From Dendrolimus kikuchii (taxonomy: Eukaryota > Arthropoda > Insecta > Lepidoptera > Lasiocampidae): a DNA stretch of 64,000 nt. Both the position numbers and the translations under genes were made by a program. Location: NCBI GenBank assembly GCA_019925095.2, contig CM034390.1, forward strand, positions 1,971,501 to 2,035,500, in the 5' to 3' direction. The notes under the pieces are model-generated. The model was not told where the DNA came from, did no database searches, and was given only the letters and a program-made list of their open reading frames with translations. Positions 38,501 through 53,500 of the stretch are shown in pieces. Within the stretch, counting starts at the first letter, position 1. Every line of letters begins with the position of its first letter.

Positions 38501-41500
38501 TATATAACATTGTATCATACTTATTTATACTTTTTAATTTAATTTAATTTTAATCAGTGGACAAACACACATATTGTATATCCCCAAATAAATAAAAGTT
38601 ACGCTCGTGTTGTGGGTAATATACAACGGACCACTCTTGGGCCGATCCCAGACACCCAGACCATAGTAAATAACGGAGAAAATTCGTTTCCGAAATTTAC
38701 CATACCAGGAATCCGGAGCCTCGCTTTACAGTGAGGTAAGCCGTCAAAGGTTTAGCCCGCTCTACCACAGAGGCCGCCACTTATCTATTTTACAATTATA
38801 TTTATTCTCTCTCCTATTTTATTATTACATCTAGTATAATGTATTATCAAAATGTAATTATACATTAGCATAAAAGGTTAGAGCATTATCTTGATGTGCA
38901 GGTTTCATCACGATTTTTTCCCTTCACGGTTAGTAAGTGGTAATATGTAACAATATGCACATTAGGTCAGGAAAATGTATGATTTTTTCCGATTCGGATT
39001 TCAACCCGCGTCGAGTTTTGGACGCGAATGCGTTAACCACTGAGATATCAAGGCTTTATTATATAATATAACCTTTTCGAATTTTATCTGAAGAATAATA
39101 ATAATAATTATGAAATAAAGAAGATATATTGCTGGGGAGTTTATTGCGCCTTTTTCTCCTTTAACAGTAACTAAAATTGGTTTGGAAGCGGTGGTAGACT
39201 CATGACTTTCAATAAGTAATCTGTATGATTCCATTATGAAATAAACATATTTATTTTCGTTTGAAAAAAAAAGACTAATCCTTTAAGAAATGAAAATCAC
39301 CAGGAAATGTATATACAAAGAAACCTACTTTCTATTAGGATTTGGAATACGGTCCACCTAAAAGTGGAACGGGCTGGTGGTAGTTTCGTGACGGCGTCTA
39401 ACAGCACTAGCAGCTCTGCCATATCGTTGCACGCCAGCGAACTGTGGCTGGGTGGGCCGAAGCAGGCAGCTAAGACGGAACCACCACAAATTTGTGGTCT
39501 AATACAGATAATTGTAATGAACGTTGAACTGTTGCTGTCTCCCTCTAACTACATAGAAATTGTATTAGAGTAAAAGAGACGATATAATTCTCTTGGTTTT
39601 GGCGCGGCAATTTTGATGGCAGCTGGCAGCTACAGTATTCTCAGTATTCAGATGTATAAAATGGAATATAGGTATAGGTAACAATGCGGGATCATTATTT
39701 ATGCTAATTTCAGATAACGGTAAAAAATAAATATCATTATAAATCTTACCGTTATTATTAGCCATTTTACCCGTAAAAATATATAACGTTAATACTATTT
39801 TTATCGGTAATTTTAACGTTACAACTACGTTTTGTTACCATCGTCGGTCTCTTTCACTCGTAAAGATTTTCAAACAGCACTGTGCTAAAAGCGCGCGTAA
39901 TATTTAAAGTTGTGTCTGTCGATTGTTTCGGTAACATGCAGTCGTAACAAAGCCAATTATTAAAAAATAGCAACGTCGCTTGAAATAACGTCAAAATTAC
40001 CGATACGTATAACGTCGTATATACGATTTTTAACGTTATATTATAAAGTTAAAATCATAAAAATTACCTAGTAATGCTAAAGAATATACCGATATGGCAG
40101 TATTTTATTCGAAAATACCGTTAATTACCTATATTTTTAAAGATAATTAATACCGTTTTCAAGCCCTGGTATGGGACATTAATTTGTCGCTGTGACAACT
40201 TTTGTACTATATTCTGGCAAAATAAAGATTATTATTATTGTAATAGCATGAGCATGAGCATGAAAGTAGAGTAAACGCGGTCGAGATGCGAGCACTGCGC
40301 GAAATCTGCGGAGTGACGCTCGCGGACCGCGTCCGTAATACCGAAGTAAGAGAGAGAGTTGGTCTGAAAGAGAGTGTCGGGGTGAAGGTAAGGAAAGGAA
40401 TGCTCCGGTAGTTCGGGCATGTGGAAAGAATGACTAAACAGATCTACAATGCAAAAGTGGATGGATGCAGAAGTCGTGGAAGGCCACGACACACCTTACA
40501 TGATCAAATTGATCGTGTACTAGCAGAAGGTGATGTCAGGAGCCTTAAGAACAGACGAGCGTGCATGACAAGAGTTATGAATGTCAAAGAAGCAAGTGAA
40601 GTTTATAAGAATAAGTCTAAATGGCGTTCTGTTGTTCGTGCCTACCCCGCAAGGGAACTGGCGTGAAGTTATGTATGTATGTATTATTGTAATAAATTAC
40701 AGATGGTACAATGCCGGCCGCAGTTCCGAAGGCAACCTGGTCTGGTTCAATGGCGCTGGCTACGCGGAACTGCGCCGCTCGAGACTGCGACCCTCGGACA
40801 GGAGGCAGTTCAGCATCGCCTTCACTTTCCGCACCAGGGACGAAAACGCCCTGCTCTTTATGGCCGTCGATTCAGCCAATGTGAGTTCTTATATCACTTT
40901 ACTAGCAGCGAAACTTCGTTCGAGTTGCCAAGACATTGTAGACATTAGATATGTGCGCCGCGCCGGCGCGACGACGCCGCCGCCACTTAGGAACGGCACG
41001 CACTTTAGTAAGGCGTTGGTTCAGTTGCACCTGAGTTGTAAACAATTTCCATACTATTTTTATATTTATAGGCAATTTAAGTATTTATAAATAACTGAGC
41101 TCTCTATAAACCGTTCGTTTAATTATTGCCATGATATAGAAAAAGAGGATGACAGTTTGAAAAGAGCAGAGGTAGTTTTCGCATCTTTGAATTCTGGCTA
41201 TTTACTCCCGGTTTGCAGCTCACACTTAGGTGCCCGAGTCTTTTTTTTGATTATTTTTCGAAGCAAGTATAGATGGTATAGATTTAAATACATTAACTCA
41301 AAGAAGCCTAAAATTGTAACGCCGTCGGCGCCGCGCCGCCGCCGCCATCGTCGTTTCTCAACGCGATGCACAATATGTCTAGTCTATATATGTTGTTTTA
41401 AAGCCTATTCTTTTATATATGAAACTAGGATATGTCCGCGACTTCATCCACGCTTGACTTGAAAGTCCCGCGGGATTCCCGGGATCATTTTATTTTATTA

Positions 41501-44500
41501 CATCCTTTTATCCGTGCAGGAACGGAGAAAGAATACAATTTCCTGCGGCCGGGCGGCCTGTCGTAAGAGGCGACTTAACAACCCACAGCCAGGTGGTAGG
41601 GCATTTTCCCGACTGGATGGTTACCACCCCTGGTCTAAAGTATGTCGCCATAACAACCTTGAGTTGTGTTCCGGCATTAGTGACCAGGTTCCAGTCTCCC
41701 TTAAGAGAGCAGAGGCGCATTTGTAGCAACTTTGTTGTTGCAAATGTCCATAGGCGATGGTAACCGCTTTCCATCAAGTAGGCCGTCTGCCTGTCTGCTG
41801 ATCTTCTGCAATAATAAAAAATACATAATATTTCCTATTGATCAGTAAAAAAATCGCATTAGAATTCGATTGTTTTTTCACGTAGCCATTTGAAATCATT
41901 CAAAATAAAAAGTAGCGGAGATTTCAAGTCTAAGAATTTGCTGTCGATCAGCGAAAATCGAATCGAAATCGGCCCGGTAGTTTTTACGTGAATCCCGAAC
42001 AAACAGACAAATAGACAAGAATTTTAAAAAATTGCATCGTGTTCTTCGTCGTTTGTATATTCTATTCCAGTTGTTTTTTTGTTAAATAGCTTCAATATAC
42101 AGACACGGTATGTTTAGAATTTTATAATATTATAGATAGATTTAGAATTTTCTGGAACATGTGCCTGCATGCCTTTTGATATTTCAAATATTATTATGAT
42201 AATACGTTGTATAGTTAAATTCTTAATTTTGATAATAGTCTCAGTCGTATTTGTTTTTCTATTGCTTTCTAGATGGCGCTTTACAAATTTAAAAGATGCC
42301 ACCATTTTCCAGTAAACCTGTATTCAAACTGATTCTACTCTGTGCGATGACAAGAATGACCTGTGGTTACCGACTTTAAAGTCGAAGCCATTTTGTGTTT
42401 TTAGGTAGGGATTTGCAGATCGTATTCTAGAATGCCCTAGAATTCACATTAACATAGCAAAAGTTAAGTTAAAAGAACCAATTATGATGTTAAGTTATGT
42501 ATCTGAGAGCCTAGAAGTCGTTTTCGCAGATTCATATGATGAACATGACATGACAAGTATCAACATAAAGCGGAAGCTTATGCTATGTCTTACAACTACT
42601 ATATTCAGACACGTCAATTTTGCTAAAAGATTCTCCAAATTCGACCGCTTTAGGACCTCTATAATTCTTTTTGAGCTGATTATTGTTATAGTGTAGAATA
42701 GGAAAGGGTATATAAATTAAGTGCGCCGAGTCACTAAGCATTTGCGGCCTACTTCACTGCAGTCTGCAACGCGTGTGGTTAATTTACAATGTGTGTGTTT
42801 ATCTATCGATAAAAAAATATTGTACACGGCTCTAGTGGTCCAGCCTGGCTTCCGCGGTGATTTAGCCCGTGGACTCACACACAGTACTGCTTCACATACC
42901 ATGCGGTCACTACCAACAAAGCAGTACTCACATACTCGTAAGTCGTAAGCTTACTTACAAACTGTTTGAATGAACAGAACCGTTCGGTGTCGGTGTTGTT
43001 GCGCGACTGTCGGGTGATGTTCGTGGTGGAGTACGGCGGGGGGGCGCGGCTGGAGATCGCGGCGGGAGGGCGCCACTGCCACGGCAACGCCGCGCACGTC
43101 CAGGCGATACGCGTCTTCGCCAGCAACAAACTCGAGAAAGGTACAGTCTATCGTGTGCGCCCACCTTTACACGTTCAATTTCTTTATATGTATAATATAA
43201 CATTTGGACTAACTGCTGCATATAAATGAAAAACATATTGTCATGTCATTTTGGAGTCCTATTTGTGGCAATCTCTGAAACTAATATTAATACCTATTGT
43301 AAGATTTACGTCGGATGCCATATTTATCCCAGATGAAATATATATATTTAGTTTTGTAAATCTTTATTACCTTGAATTAACGTAGAGTATATTTTATTCG
43401 TGTAATATAATATACCTATATATTTATTGTTGTCATAAAGTTGGTGGTGTCCATATCACTGGTACATATATACTTATGTATCGTCTGTATAAATATGAAC
43501 CTTAAAAGCTTTGCTATATCTATACGTTGCTAAATCTACAGTGTATAGAATAAAAAGGATTGGCCCTAATATTGATCCTTGTGGTACTCCTCTATTTATA
43601 CTGAATTGATTAAATTAGCAAGCTTAAGTAAAATTGATCTGGTTATGTCTGTAAACAAATCGATGGCCGATGTAACGAATGAGTTCAGTAGTAGAGTTCA
43701 AGTCTTGGTAAACGGAATGTAGGACGCCCTACAGCCTAATGAATCGAGAATCTCCGCAAGGTCACCAGTAGGCTCTGAAGAAGAAATGCAGAAGACCGGG
43801 CAAGTTTGCGTTGGCGCACACATGGGAAGGTCTACGTCCAGAAGTAGACAAAGATTGGCTGACGACGATTAAAGAGATTATGGTTGTCAATCATATCATC
43901 ACAGAGGCCATTAGCGCGTGTGTGGCGTGATCTGACCCCACCTCTCCCCAGGCAGCCTGCGCGTGAACGGCGAGGAGACACTCGGCTCGCCCTCTCCACT
44001 GGTGCAGGATCCCTCGCAGCTCCCACTCCTGGGGGAGGCTCCGCTCTGGGTGGGCGGCGTGGCCCCCGGAGAAGAGGGGCCGGCGCCGCCCTTGCTCGGC
44101 TGCGTGGGTGCTCTCACCGTCGACAGGGAGATGTACGACCTCATGGATACCCCCACGCGTCATGGTCTGGAGCAGAGGTGCGGGGACCGGGTAAGTTTTA
44201 TCATTATTCTCTTATCACCATGGTTGTTCTTAATTAACTTTTTTCTTTAATTATGAGTTTATTCTGATGGCTATGATCGCATCACTGTGCAACGTGTTAT
44301 TGCTGTTTGAGGACAAGAAGACAAGACGTTTAGCTAAAAAAAAATACTTCACTTTTGTCTGTCTTCGGCTTTTATTCAAACCAAAATTTATAAAACTTGT
44401 ATAGGTGAAAAAGAATCAAATTTTCATAATATCTGTAGTCGCTATCGAAGTTCTTCAAATACCTTACACGAATTTTCTATGAAGTCTCAAGTTTCAAGCC

Positions 44501-47500
44501 CTCAAAAATATTGGATTGTTCTTTTAGATCCTCAGATCAGCAATTCTGGAAGGAGCAGGTTATATAGAGCTGCCCTCGCCAGTGTTCAGGCGGAAGGCAG
44601 CCCTTGGCTTATCCTTCAGATCACGAGGTCCCGATGGCTTGCTGCTATTCAGGGCACCTTCGAACCTCAGCGACAATGAGATTAATGACGACGATGACGG
44701 CGATGACAAGCATTATCTCGTTCTTGGGATGGTCAAAGGTACGCATCAGTTTAAAGATTCAAGGGAGTATTTATAAGGCGTGGATTATACACTTGACGAT
44801 AGTAGCGTAACAACTTCAACTTTTGACTTGAAAGAAACTAGAAAGTATTAAGAGCTAAAATTACATCAACAAGAATATTAAACTGAAGATCGATGGCTGT
44901 AAATGGAAAGGTAGACCAAGAAAATTGATGGATTGTGTGAATTGCGACATGATGATTTGTAGTGTGAAGCAGACGTATGCCAGCATAGAGGAGTATGAGA
45001 AGAAGAGACATATTGAGCCGACCCCAAATGATTAGGCTAAGGTGAAAGAAAATAGAGACATAGGAAGTATTAGGAACGCGTCTTTCAGTTCAATTGCTAA
45101 ATATCCAACATTATTTATCTATTTATGATATATTGAATGCCAATAAACTTATACGAACTTCTTGTTCTTATTTAGTCGTTGTTCTTGTCAGGTTTCCTTT
45201 TAAAGTTAGTATAGTATAGTACAACCCCAGGTTTTATTAATATAAGTCGTGCGCAGAAGGTTTGCCGATGATAACCCCTCCCGTCTCCCACAACCGCGAC
45301 CCGCGGTCATCTAGTTCTTAGTACTACTTAGACAAGCCCGGGTCCCAGTCGTAGGAAGCGGGAGGGGCGACTTTACCAATACAGGCTCTTTTTAGTCAAC
45401 GACTGTTAGAAGGTAATTTCGCCACTTTGAGAACGCTATGTTCAATAAACATCTCTGATGAAAATCATAAATTTATAATAGAATTTTCAAGTTTAATCAA
45501 GAGTACCTCTGATTATAAGAGTTTTATTGAAATAATTTAATTGTCTTTTAGATTTGATCGAACGATATTGGTGTTGAAATTTCGCCATTACATTTAATAT
45601 CGACGGGAGGATATTGAAATTTTGTTGGAAAGTATTTCAATTTTAAGTTTATATTTAGAAGACATCATTTACCTGCCCTCAACTTCGTTAGCTTTAAAAA
45701 AGGATATTATATTACGAACTGCAAATGCACGCCAAATTACATTTACAATCAGATCTTTTCCATGGAAAGGTTGACTTCAAGAGTTTGCTGCCCATTCTAC
45801 TACCTTCTAGTATTTAAAATTATTGTATTTGTTACAATCATGTTGGTGTACAATAAAGAGTATTGTATCATATGGTATTTGGTATAAGTTAATAATTAAT
45901 TTTGTTATGTACCCTCTTATTTCTAAACGATACAATCGGCCATTTCCTTAACTGAATAATAATGGTATATTTTATTTATTCGGTGATTAGCACCTGTTTT
46001 GTATAGAGTAAGTAGTTTACTATAATTTAACATAATTTTATGTAATAATATTTATCTCCAATATGTGGTAATTGTGTACAGATTATAATTCAAAATCTCT
46101 CAATTGTATACAGACGGTATTCACTACATTTTATTTTAATTTTGGCAGACGCGATAGATATTAAACGAACTTCTTAGAATGAACACAAAATGGCGGTTGT
46201 ATTTGAGTTCATTGGGATTTTCTGGATTTTGACTCCATAGTACCAAACTCAGACCAAAAAACCTTTTTTTATTATTGCAGAATTTCAGCAGACAGGCAAA
46301 CGGCCCACTTGATGGAAAGCGGTTACCATCACCTATGGACATTTGCAACACCAAAGGTGATACAAATGCGCTGCTGATCTCTTAAAGGAGACTGGAACCT
46401 GGTCACTAATGCCGGAACACAAATCAAGGTTGTTATGACCTATGAGGTGGTAGCAATCCAGTCGGGCAAATGCCCTACCACCTGGCTGTGGGTTGTTTAG
46501 TCGCCTCTTACGACAGGCCGCCTGGCTGCAGGAAATTGTATTCTTTCTCCGTTCCTGCACGGATATAAAGCTGATGATATACAACCGTAACATATTGTAG
46601 AAAGGATTAAGAAGGTTTAAGGGGAAACTGTCAATCACTTTTCGCTTTATCACGTTAGAAGAATCGTTTTAGAACACAGCAATATTAAGTTGCAAATGCT
46701 GCTTTTGGTTTAATATAGGTTTACCTTCCAACGTTTGTAAATTTCCTAAGTCTTTTAAATTGAAGCATTTTCAAATTGTACAAGAAATTTCTAGGGGAAC
46801 TGGATTTAATAGCGGCGGCGGGCAAAAACGAAATCCGCCTACGAACAAACGGGACGCGATTTGACGACGGAAGGATGCATACTTTACGGCTAGTTCGAGC
46901 ACACAAACAGGTATATAATATCATATATACATAATGGCTCATGTCAGGAGCCGTAAGAACAGACGAGCGTGCATGACAAGAGCTATGAATGTCAAAGAAG
47001 CAAGTGAGGTGTGTAAGAATAAGCCTGAATGGCGCTCTGCTGTTTGTGCCTACCCCGCAAGGGAACTGGCGTGAAGTTATGTATGCATGTATGTATGTAT
47101 AATGGCTCATGTTAGAAGAAATAAAATCAGCATTAAAGATATGAACGTTGCTTATGATAAATTTTTTGTTATCAAAACGCACGAGAGCAAATTATGTTGT
47201 CTATGGAACATGCCATTTTCAACAATCAATCGACTTCGACTAATATAATTTGTTGTTTGTCTATGGTTGATTTTGGATAAATCTATAGATGTTTGATATG
47301 TGAATTTTATGTAGCGAGGTGGCGGAATGAGGAGTGGGGGAGGCATACTCACCCCTACTACAGTCCCTGTGGTCCGGAGATCTTGAAATATCATTTTTTG
47401 AATAAATATAACCTCACTTATTTTTTTCACTAATATTGCACTTATATCATAGGTCCAAAGTTGAACAATCCTTTCAAAGTCCAAAAGAAAGTCATTAATC

Positions 47501-50500
47501 AACAGAAAAGAACCAAAAAGAGCGTAAGTCATCAAGAAAGGAAGAAGAAACATAGCAGAGCACGTTCACATACATTACAAGAATAACCATGAAAATATTC
47601 AAAATGGCGACCAATAAAGGCGAAATTAACCTAAATCACTGTTCTATACCACTCATCACAATAATATTAGTGAAAAAATAGGTACTTTTTTTTTCTTTTT
47701 TTAATCGTGTATATAAAATAATTAGTAAATGGTTACCAGTCGGTTCTGGTTCTAGTCTGAAACTAACCTAACCTAAATCACTGTTCTAATCACTAGTCGC
47801 GACTTTGCACCACTCATCACAATATTAGTGAAAAAATAGTTGAGGTTAAATTTACCAAAAAATATTATTTCAAGAACTCCGGATCATAGGGGTTGCAGAA
47901 AGGGTAAGTATACCTTCCCCCTACCCACTCCGTCCACACACTATTTAAAATTCGTGTACCAGATATCTGAGTAGCAGCCAAATCTTGGAGTTTTCTGGAA
48001 GAAATCTCTATCTAGGGATAATACCGTACTTTTTATAAGCTTTTATTTAACTTGCAATGGATGTACTTATGCATGTATGTAAGTTCGAGTGGAATCTTGG
48101 AAGTTAAATTTAACCAACTTCCCGGTTTCCGATTGAGCTGAAATTTTGCACGCATATGTATATCGCGTGACAATGTAATAATATGGTACCATGGAGCTGA
48201 TCTGATGATGGAGTCGGAAGGTGGCCATAGGAACGCCTGTACTAAACAAGATAGACCCGTCGTGTTTGGGCTCGTTTTACTTGTCTTGGCTAGCACTCTG
48301 CTGCTACATGATATGCAGGATCTCAAAAGCTTGTATTTAAAAACCTTTTTAAAAAACAAATTTTATTTCACTTAACTAGAGATAATTTTAGTATTGTTTT
48401 TTTTTTAATGGTGCGCCATGGTTATAGATTTATCTACAGGATGTCTTAAATATTTGTTTCAGCTAGAAATGTGGGTAGACGAAGAAAAAATTGTCAACGG
48501 CGTATTACCAGGAAACGCATATCCGGCGCGGAGTTCGGGCCTCTATCTAGGGGGTGTTCCCGAATCGGTGCGGACGAGATTAGGACACCTACCACTGGCT
48601 GCCTTCACTGGGACCCTCGCGGACCTAATATTCGACGCACAGTGAGTAGATTATTTTTTTATTGCAGGAGTTCGGCAGACGGCCCACTTGATGGAAAGCG
48701 GTTACCATCGCCTATGGACATTTGCAACACCAAAGGTGCTGCGCTCTTAAGGGAGACTGGAACCTGGCAACTAATGTCGGAACACAACTCAAGCTTGTTA
48801 TGGCGGCAAGTCACTTGTTTCAAAAAACGGTCATTAGTTGCACAAAATCAGTGTTCAAAAGTTAATTTTACTCGACATTTTGAACTAGAATTTACCAACC
48901 TCTCGTTTGTACATCTTGTTTAAAGAGCAGGCCGTAAAACAGGTCACATTGTATTAATTTTTTGGTTAGTGCTATTTCCCTAGGAAGATTCACTTCATTT
49001 TATATCGCAAACTATCCCGTCTATCTGTAAACTACATAAATGACAAAACTTGTCAAAAAAGACAAATTGGTCAAAATGGACGACATAAACAAAATGGATA
49101 AAAGAATCAAAAATCACAAAACCTATCCTACTTTTCGGGATAACTTTTACATAAATCTATCCCAAAAGCTATACCTTCTTCCGGGATTCAAAGTATCCTA
49201 TATCTATCCTAGATATTGAACTTACATATATATATCGAATATCAGACAAATCGGTCTAATAGTTTATCCGTGAAAGCGTTACAGCCCAACAGAGAAACAT
49301 ACTTTTATCCCGGAAACTATCCCATTTTTCGGGATAAAAAGTATCTTTTGTTCATCCTCGTTACGTATATATATACCGAGTTTCAGCCAAATCGGGCCAG
49401 TAGTTTTCCGTGAAAGCATAACAGCCAAACAGACAGAGTTACTTTCGCATTTATACTAATACTATATATACACATATACATACATACATATTACACATAT
49501 ACATATATATTATTATATATTATACTAATAGGGATTTAAATTGTTTCATATTAGTAATTCGAATTCCACTAGTTCATAAGATTTACATACATACATAACT
49601 TCACGCCAGCTCCCTTGCGGGGTAGGCACGAACAACAGAGCGCCATTTAGGCCCATTCTTACACACCTCACTTGCTTCTTTGACATTCATAACTCTTGTC
49701 ATGCACACTCGTCTGTTCTTAAGGCTCCTGACATCACCCTCCGCTAGTACACGATCAATTTGATCATGGAAGGTGTGTCGTGGCCTTCCACGACTTCTGC
49801 ATCCATCCACTTTTGCATCGTATATCTGTTTAGTCATTCTTTCATCATGCATTCTTTCCACATGCCCGAACCACCGGAGCATTCCTTTCCTTACCTTCAC
49901 CCCGACACTCTCTTTCAGACCAACTCTCTTTCTTACTTCGGTATTACGAACATAAGATAATACATACATAAGATTTATGTTTTTCTGTTACAATTTTATT
50001 TTACTGGCAATGTTTAAAGAGAGAAAAAAAAATCCAAATGCGACACACATAAGACAAACAGATCTTTATTTTTTTTTAAATTTAAGGCTTAGCTACTAGG
50101 CCTTTAAGCCAGACGCCGTTGTATTGCAGGCTACAATCGACGTCATTGAAACGGAGTTCTTGTAAAGACTCGAAAGGCCACATTTGGCTATACAGGTGTT
50201 TGGCGCACGGACCGACAAAATTTTTTGGGGGATTGGGTGGATCAAGAGCTATCTTTAACCCATAGATACCTATGTCCCAAGTGTCACTGTAATCGAGATA
50301 CGATTTTTTTTGTTTGTTTTTGAAAATTATCTGGTTCATCGTCTTTAAAACGACATATTTTTCTAGTTTGTTCTTGTAATTGAACCAAATAACTTCTATC
50401 GCAGTCTTTAATGTATGATTATTCTAAATTAAACACTAATTCTTAGCATTAGACAACAAAACGTTCTTGACGAGCTTTCAAACTCTTAAAAATGAATTAA

Positions 50501-53500
50501 TCTATGAAAATTGTCAAATTCAAAATTAATTATAAAAAAAACTGAGAGTTATTAAGAATTTCATTTGATTGAAACAAAATCTGTACTTAATATCCTTTCC
50601 AACGAGATAGCTCTTGATCCACCCAATCCCCCAAAAAATTTTGTCGGTCCATGCGCCAAACACCCTGTATAGTTCACATTTCTCGCAAAAACACATACTT
50701 ACTATTCAAAAGCTGTCAATAGCCTGCAACTATTGTTCATTTTAGAGTAATTTTACACATTTTTAGAAAATAAAACTGCACAGCACAACGTCCCCTTACA
50801 GTTCCCGCCAAAAACTCCAACAGATCTTTACCACAATTTCAGAAATGAGATTGGTACTCAGTATTTTGATGTGCCGAAATGTGGTCAGCCTCAGCACTGA
50901 TTTTCAGTGCCCACCGTCCTAATCACACATGTCATGAGACAACAAAAATGCATATGGATAACTTATGTGATGCACGATGTACTCGCGCTGCCCACTTCGC
51001 TCGCCACTTTCCTGCTTGCTGCCATGAAAGTGGGCCTAAAGTAAACAAAAAGTTTGAGATTACATTTTGCACTTTCTCTTCAGGTGGTTCTCTTCTATCC
51101 GTGCAGGAACGGAGAAAGAATACAATTTCGTGCGTTGGGGCGGCCTGTCGTAAGAGGCGACTTAACAACCCACAGCCCGGTGGTAGGGCATTTGCCCGAC
51201 TGGATGGCTACCACCCCTGGTTTAAAGTGTGTCGCCATAACAACCTTGAGTTGTGTTCCGGCATTAGTGACCAGGTTCCAGTCTCCCTTAAGAGAGCAGC
51301 AGCGCATTTGTAGCAACTTTGGTGTTGCAAATGTCCATAGGCGATGGTAACCGCTTTCCATCAAGTGGGCCGTCTGCCTGTCTGCTGAACTCCTGCAATA
51401 AATAAAAAAAAAGAAGGTGGAAAGTTGAAACAAAATTATTTGCTATTTGTGTTCTCAAAGCCAGACCCAAATTACGACTCTCATTGTGTGTATAATACCA
51501 GCCCATAAATGTCCCACTGCTGGGCTCGGGCCTCCCGTTTTAGGGGAACGAACTGTATACCCGACACGCTTATCCAAGGCGCCTTGGCAGGTTTGACACA
51601 TGGGTTATCTCGATGTGCAGGTTGCATCACGATGTTTTCCTTCACCGTTGTTAGCACGTGGTATTTGTAACAATATGCACATTAGATCAGAAAACTTACT
51701 AACTGGTGCATGCATTGTGTATAAAACCTTACATCTTACACTAATATATAAAGCTGAAGAGTTTGTTTGTTTGTTTGAACGCGCTAATCTCAAAAACTAC
51801 TGGTCTGATTTGAAAAATTCTTTCAGTGTTAGATAGCTCATTTATTGAGGAAGGCTTGGTGACGCCATCTAGCGATGTTCGGTAAATCGGAGATAAATTC
51901 ACTCCATACGTCATTGCGGCCGCCCACTCGCCAGAAGGTGGTGCCTAGACTTTTTGAATTTGAATACGTTACATTCGCTTACTCGTCGTCGTTGGTCGCT
52001 GCTGTACTAGTTGAGCAGGCGCACGTTAATAAATAATAATATTTAAACCTTATCAAATAACTACTCTCTGGTGCTTAATAAATCGGCCCCTTAATCAAAT
52101 ACACAAAGACTAATAAGTGTTGCATCAAGTGGAAGGACTGGAATTTGGTTATAAGCCGGCCGGCTTCCCCTTGTGTCTGGTGTCGTGGCGAAGAAGGTGT
52201 GGTGAACTTATGGTGATCACTGATCTGACAACGTACTTCTAATAAGATGAGTGGGCATATCTTTTAGCCGCTCCAGTGGTTGACATATGAGTTATTGTCT
52301 TTATTGCCCGGCATCGCATACTTTGGTTTATATCACCGTATTTTAATAGGAGCGGAGCACCAATGAAGAATGTTTCAAAATCGGGGAGGTTTTGAAAACA
52401 AATTCCACGCGGACGACGTCGCGGGCGCAGCTAGTTGTGTATAAAGTAGAAAATAATGTTACATACATACATACATAACTTCACGCCAGTTACCTTGCGG
52501 GGTAGGCACGAACAACAGAGCGCCATTTAGGCCCATTCTTACACACCTCACTTGCTTCTTTGACATTCATAACTCTTGTCATGCACACTCGTCTGTTCTT
52601 AAGGCTCCTGACATCACCCTCCGCTAGTACACGATCAATTTGATCATGGAAGGTGTGTCGTGGCCTTCCACGACTTCTGCATCCATCCACTTTTGCATTG
52701 TATATCTGTTTAGTCATTCTTTCATCGTGAATTCTTTCCACATGCCCGAACCACCGGAGCATTCCTTTCCTTACCTTCACCCCGACACTCTCTTTCAGAC
52801 CAACTCTCTTTCTTACTTCGGTATTACGAACGCGGTTCGCGAGCGTCACTCCGCAGATTTTGCGCAGTGCTCGCATCTCGTCCGCGTTTACTCTACTTTC
52901 ATGCTCTCTCTTCCATACCCAACTCTCGCTTCCATACGTGAGCGTAGGTACCAGCACCGCGTTGTGTATGGCGAACTGGGCCTTCTGGCTGAGGTTCTTA
53001 GCGCCTAGAAGTTTACCTAACGCTCCATTCAAACTATACCCCAAATTTACTCTTCTTTCTATATCAGCGGTGTACCTTCCATCCCTGCTAAAAGCACATC
53101 CAAGATATACAAACTCATTCACTTGCTCCAGCATAACATCATCGACCATTATCCTTGCATTCGTTCTGGTTTCTTCTCTTTCAAACACCATAACCTTTGT
53201 TTTCTTCGCATTCAAATGTAAGCCTCTCGCCTGATAGTCATCTTTCATCATTGTGACTAGTGTTTGCAGTTCTGATGGCGATTCGGCTAAAAGCACGGCA
53301 TCATCCGCATAAAGCAAGGTGCTTACAACTAGATCACTTATTCGCACCCCAACATCCATCAATCTTATTCTCTAGAGACAATCGTCCAGGTATAGGATGA
53401 ACAGCAAAGCCGACAGCACGCAGCCCTGCCTGACGCCAATATGATAGAAAATAATGTTAAACATTAAAAACTTTATAACTCTATTCTAGGTTGATCGGCC

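Noticed and set aside
43884..44250. Several frames of 80-117 residues around exon 21
   Set aside because: Shadow frames of a GC-rich laminin exon; only the frame giving LG2 is in splice phase.
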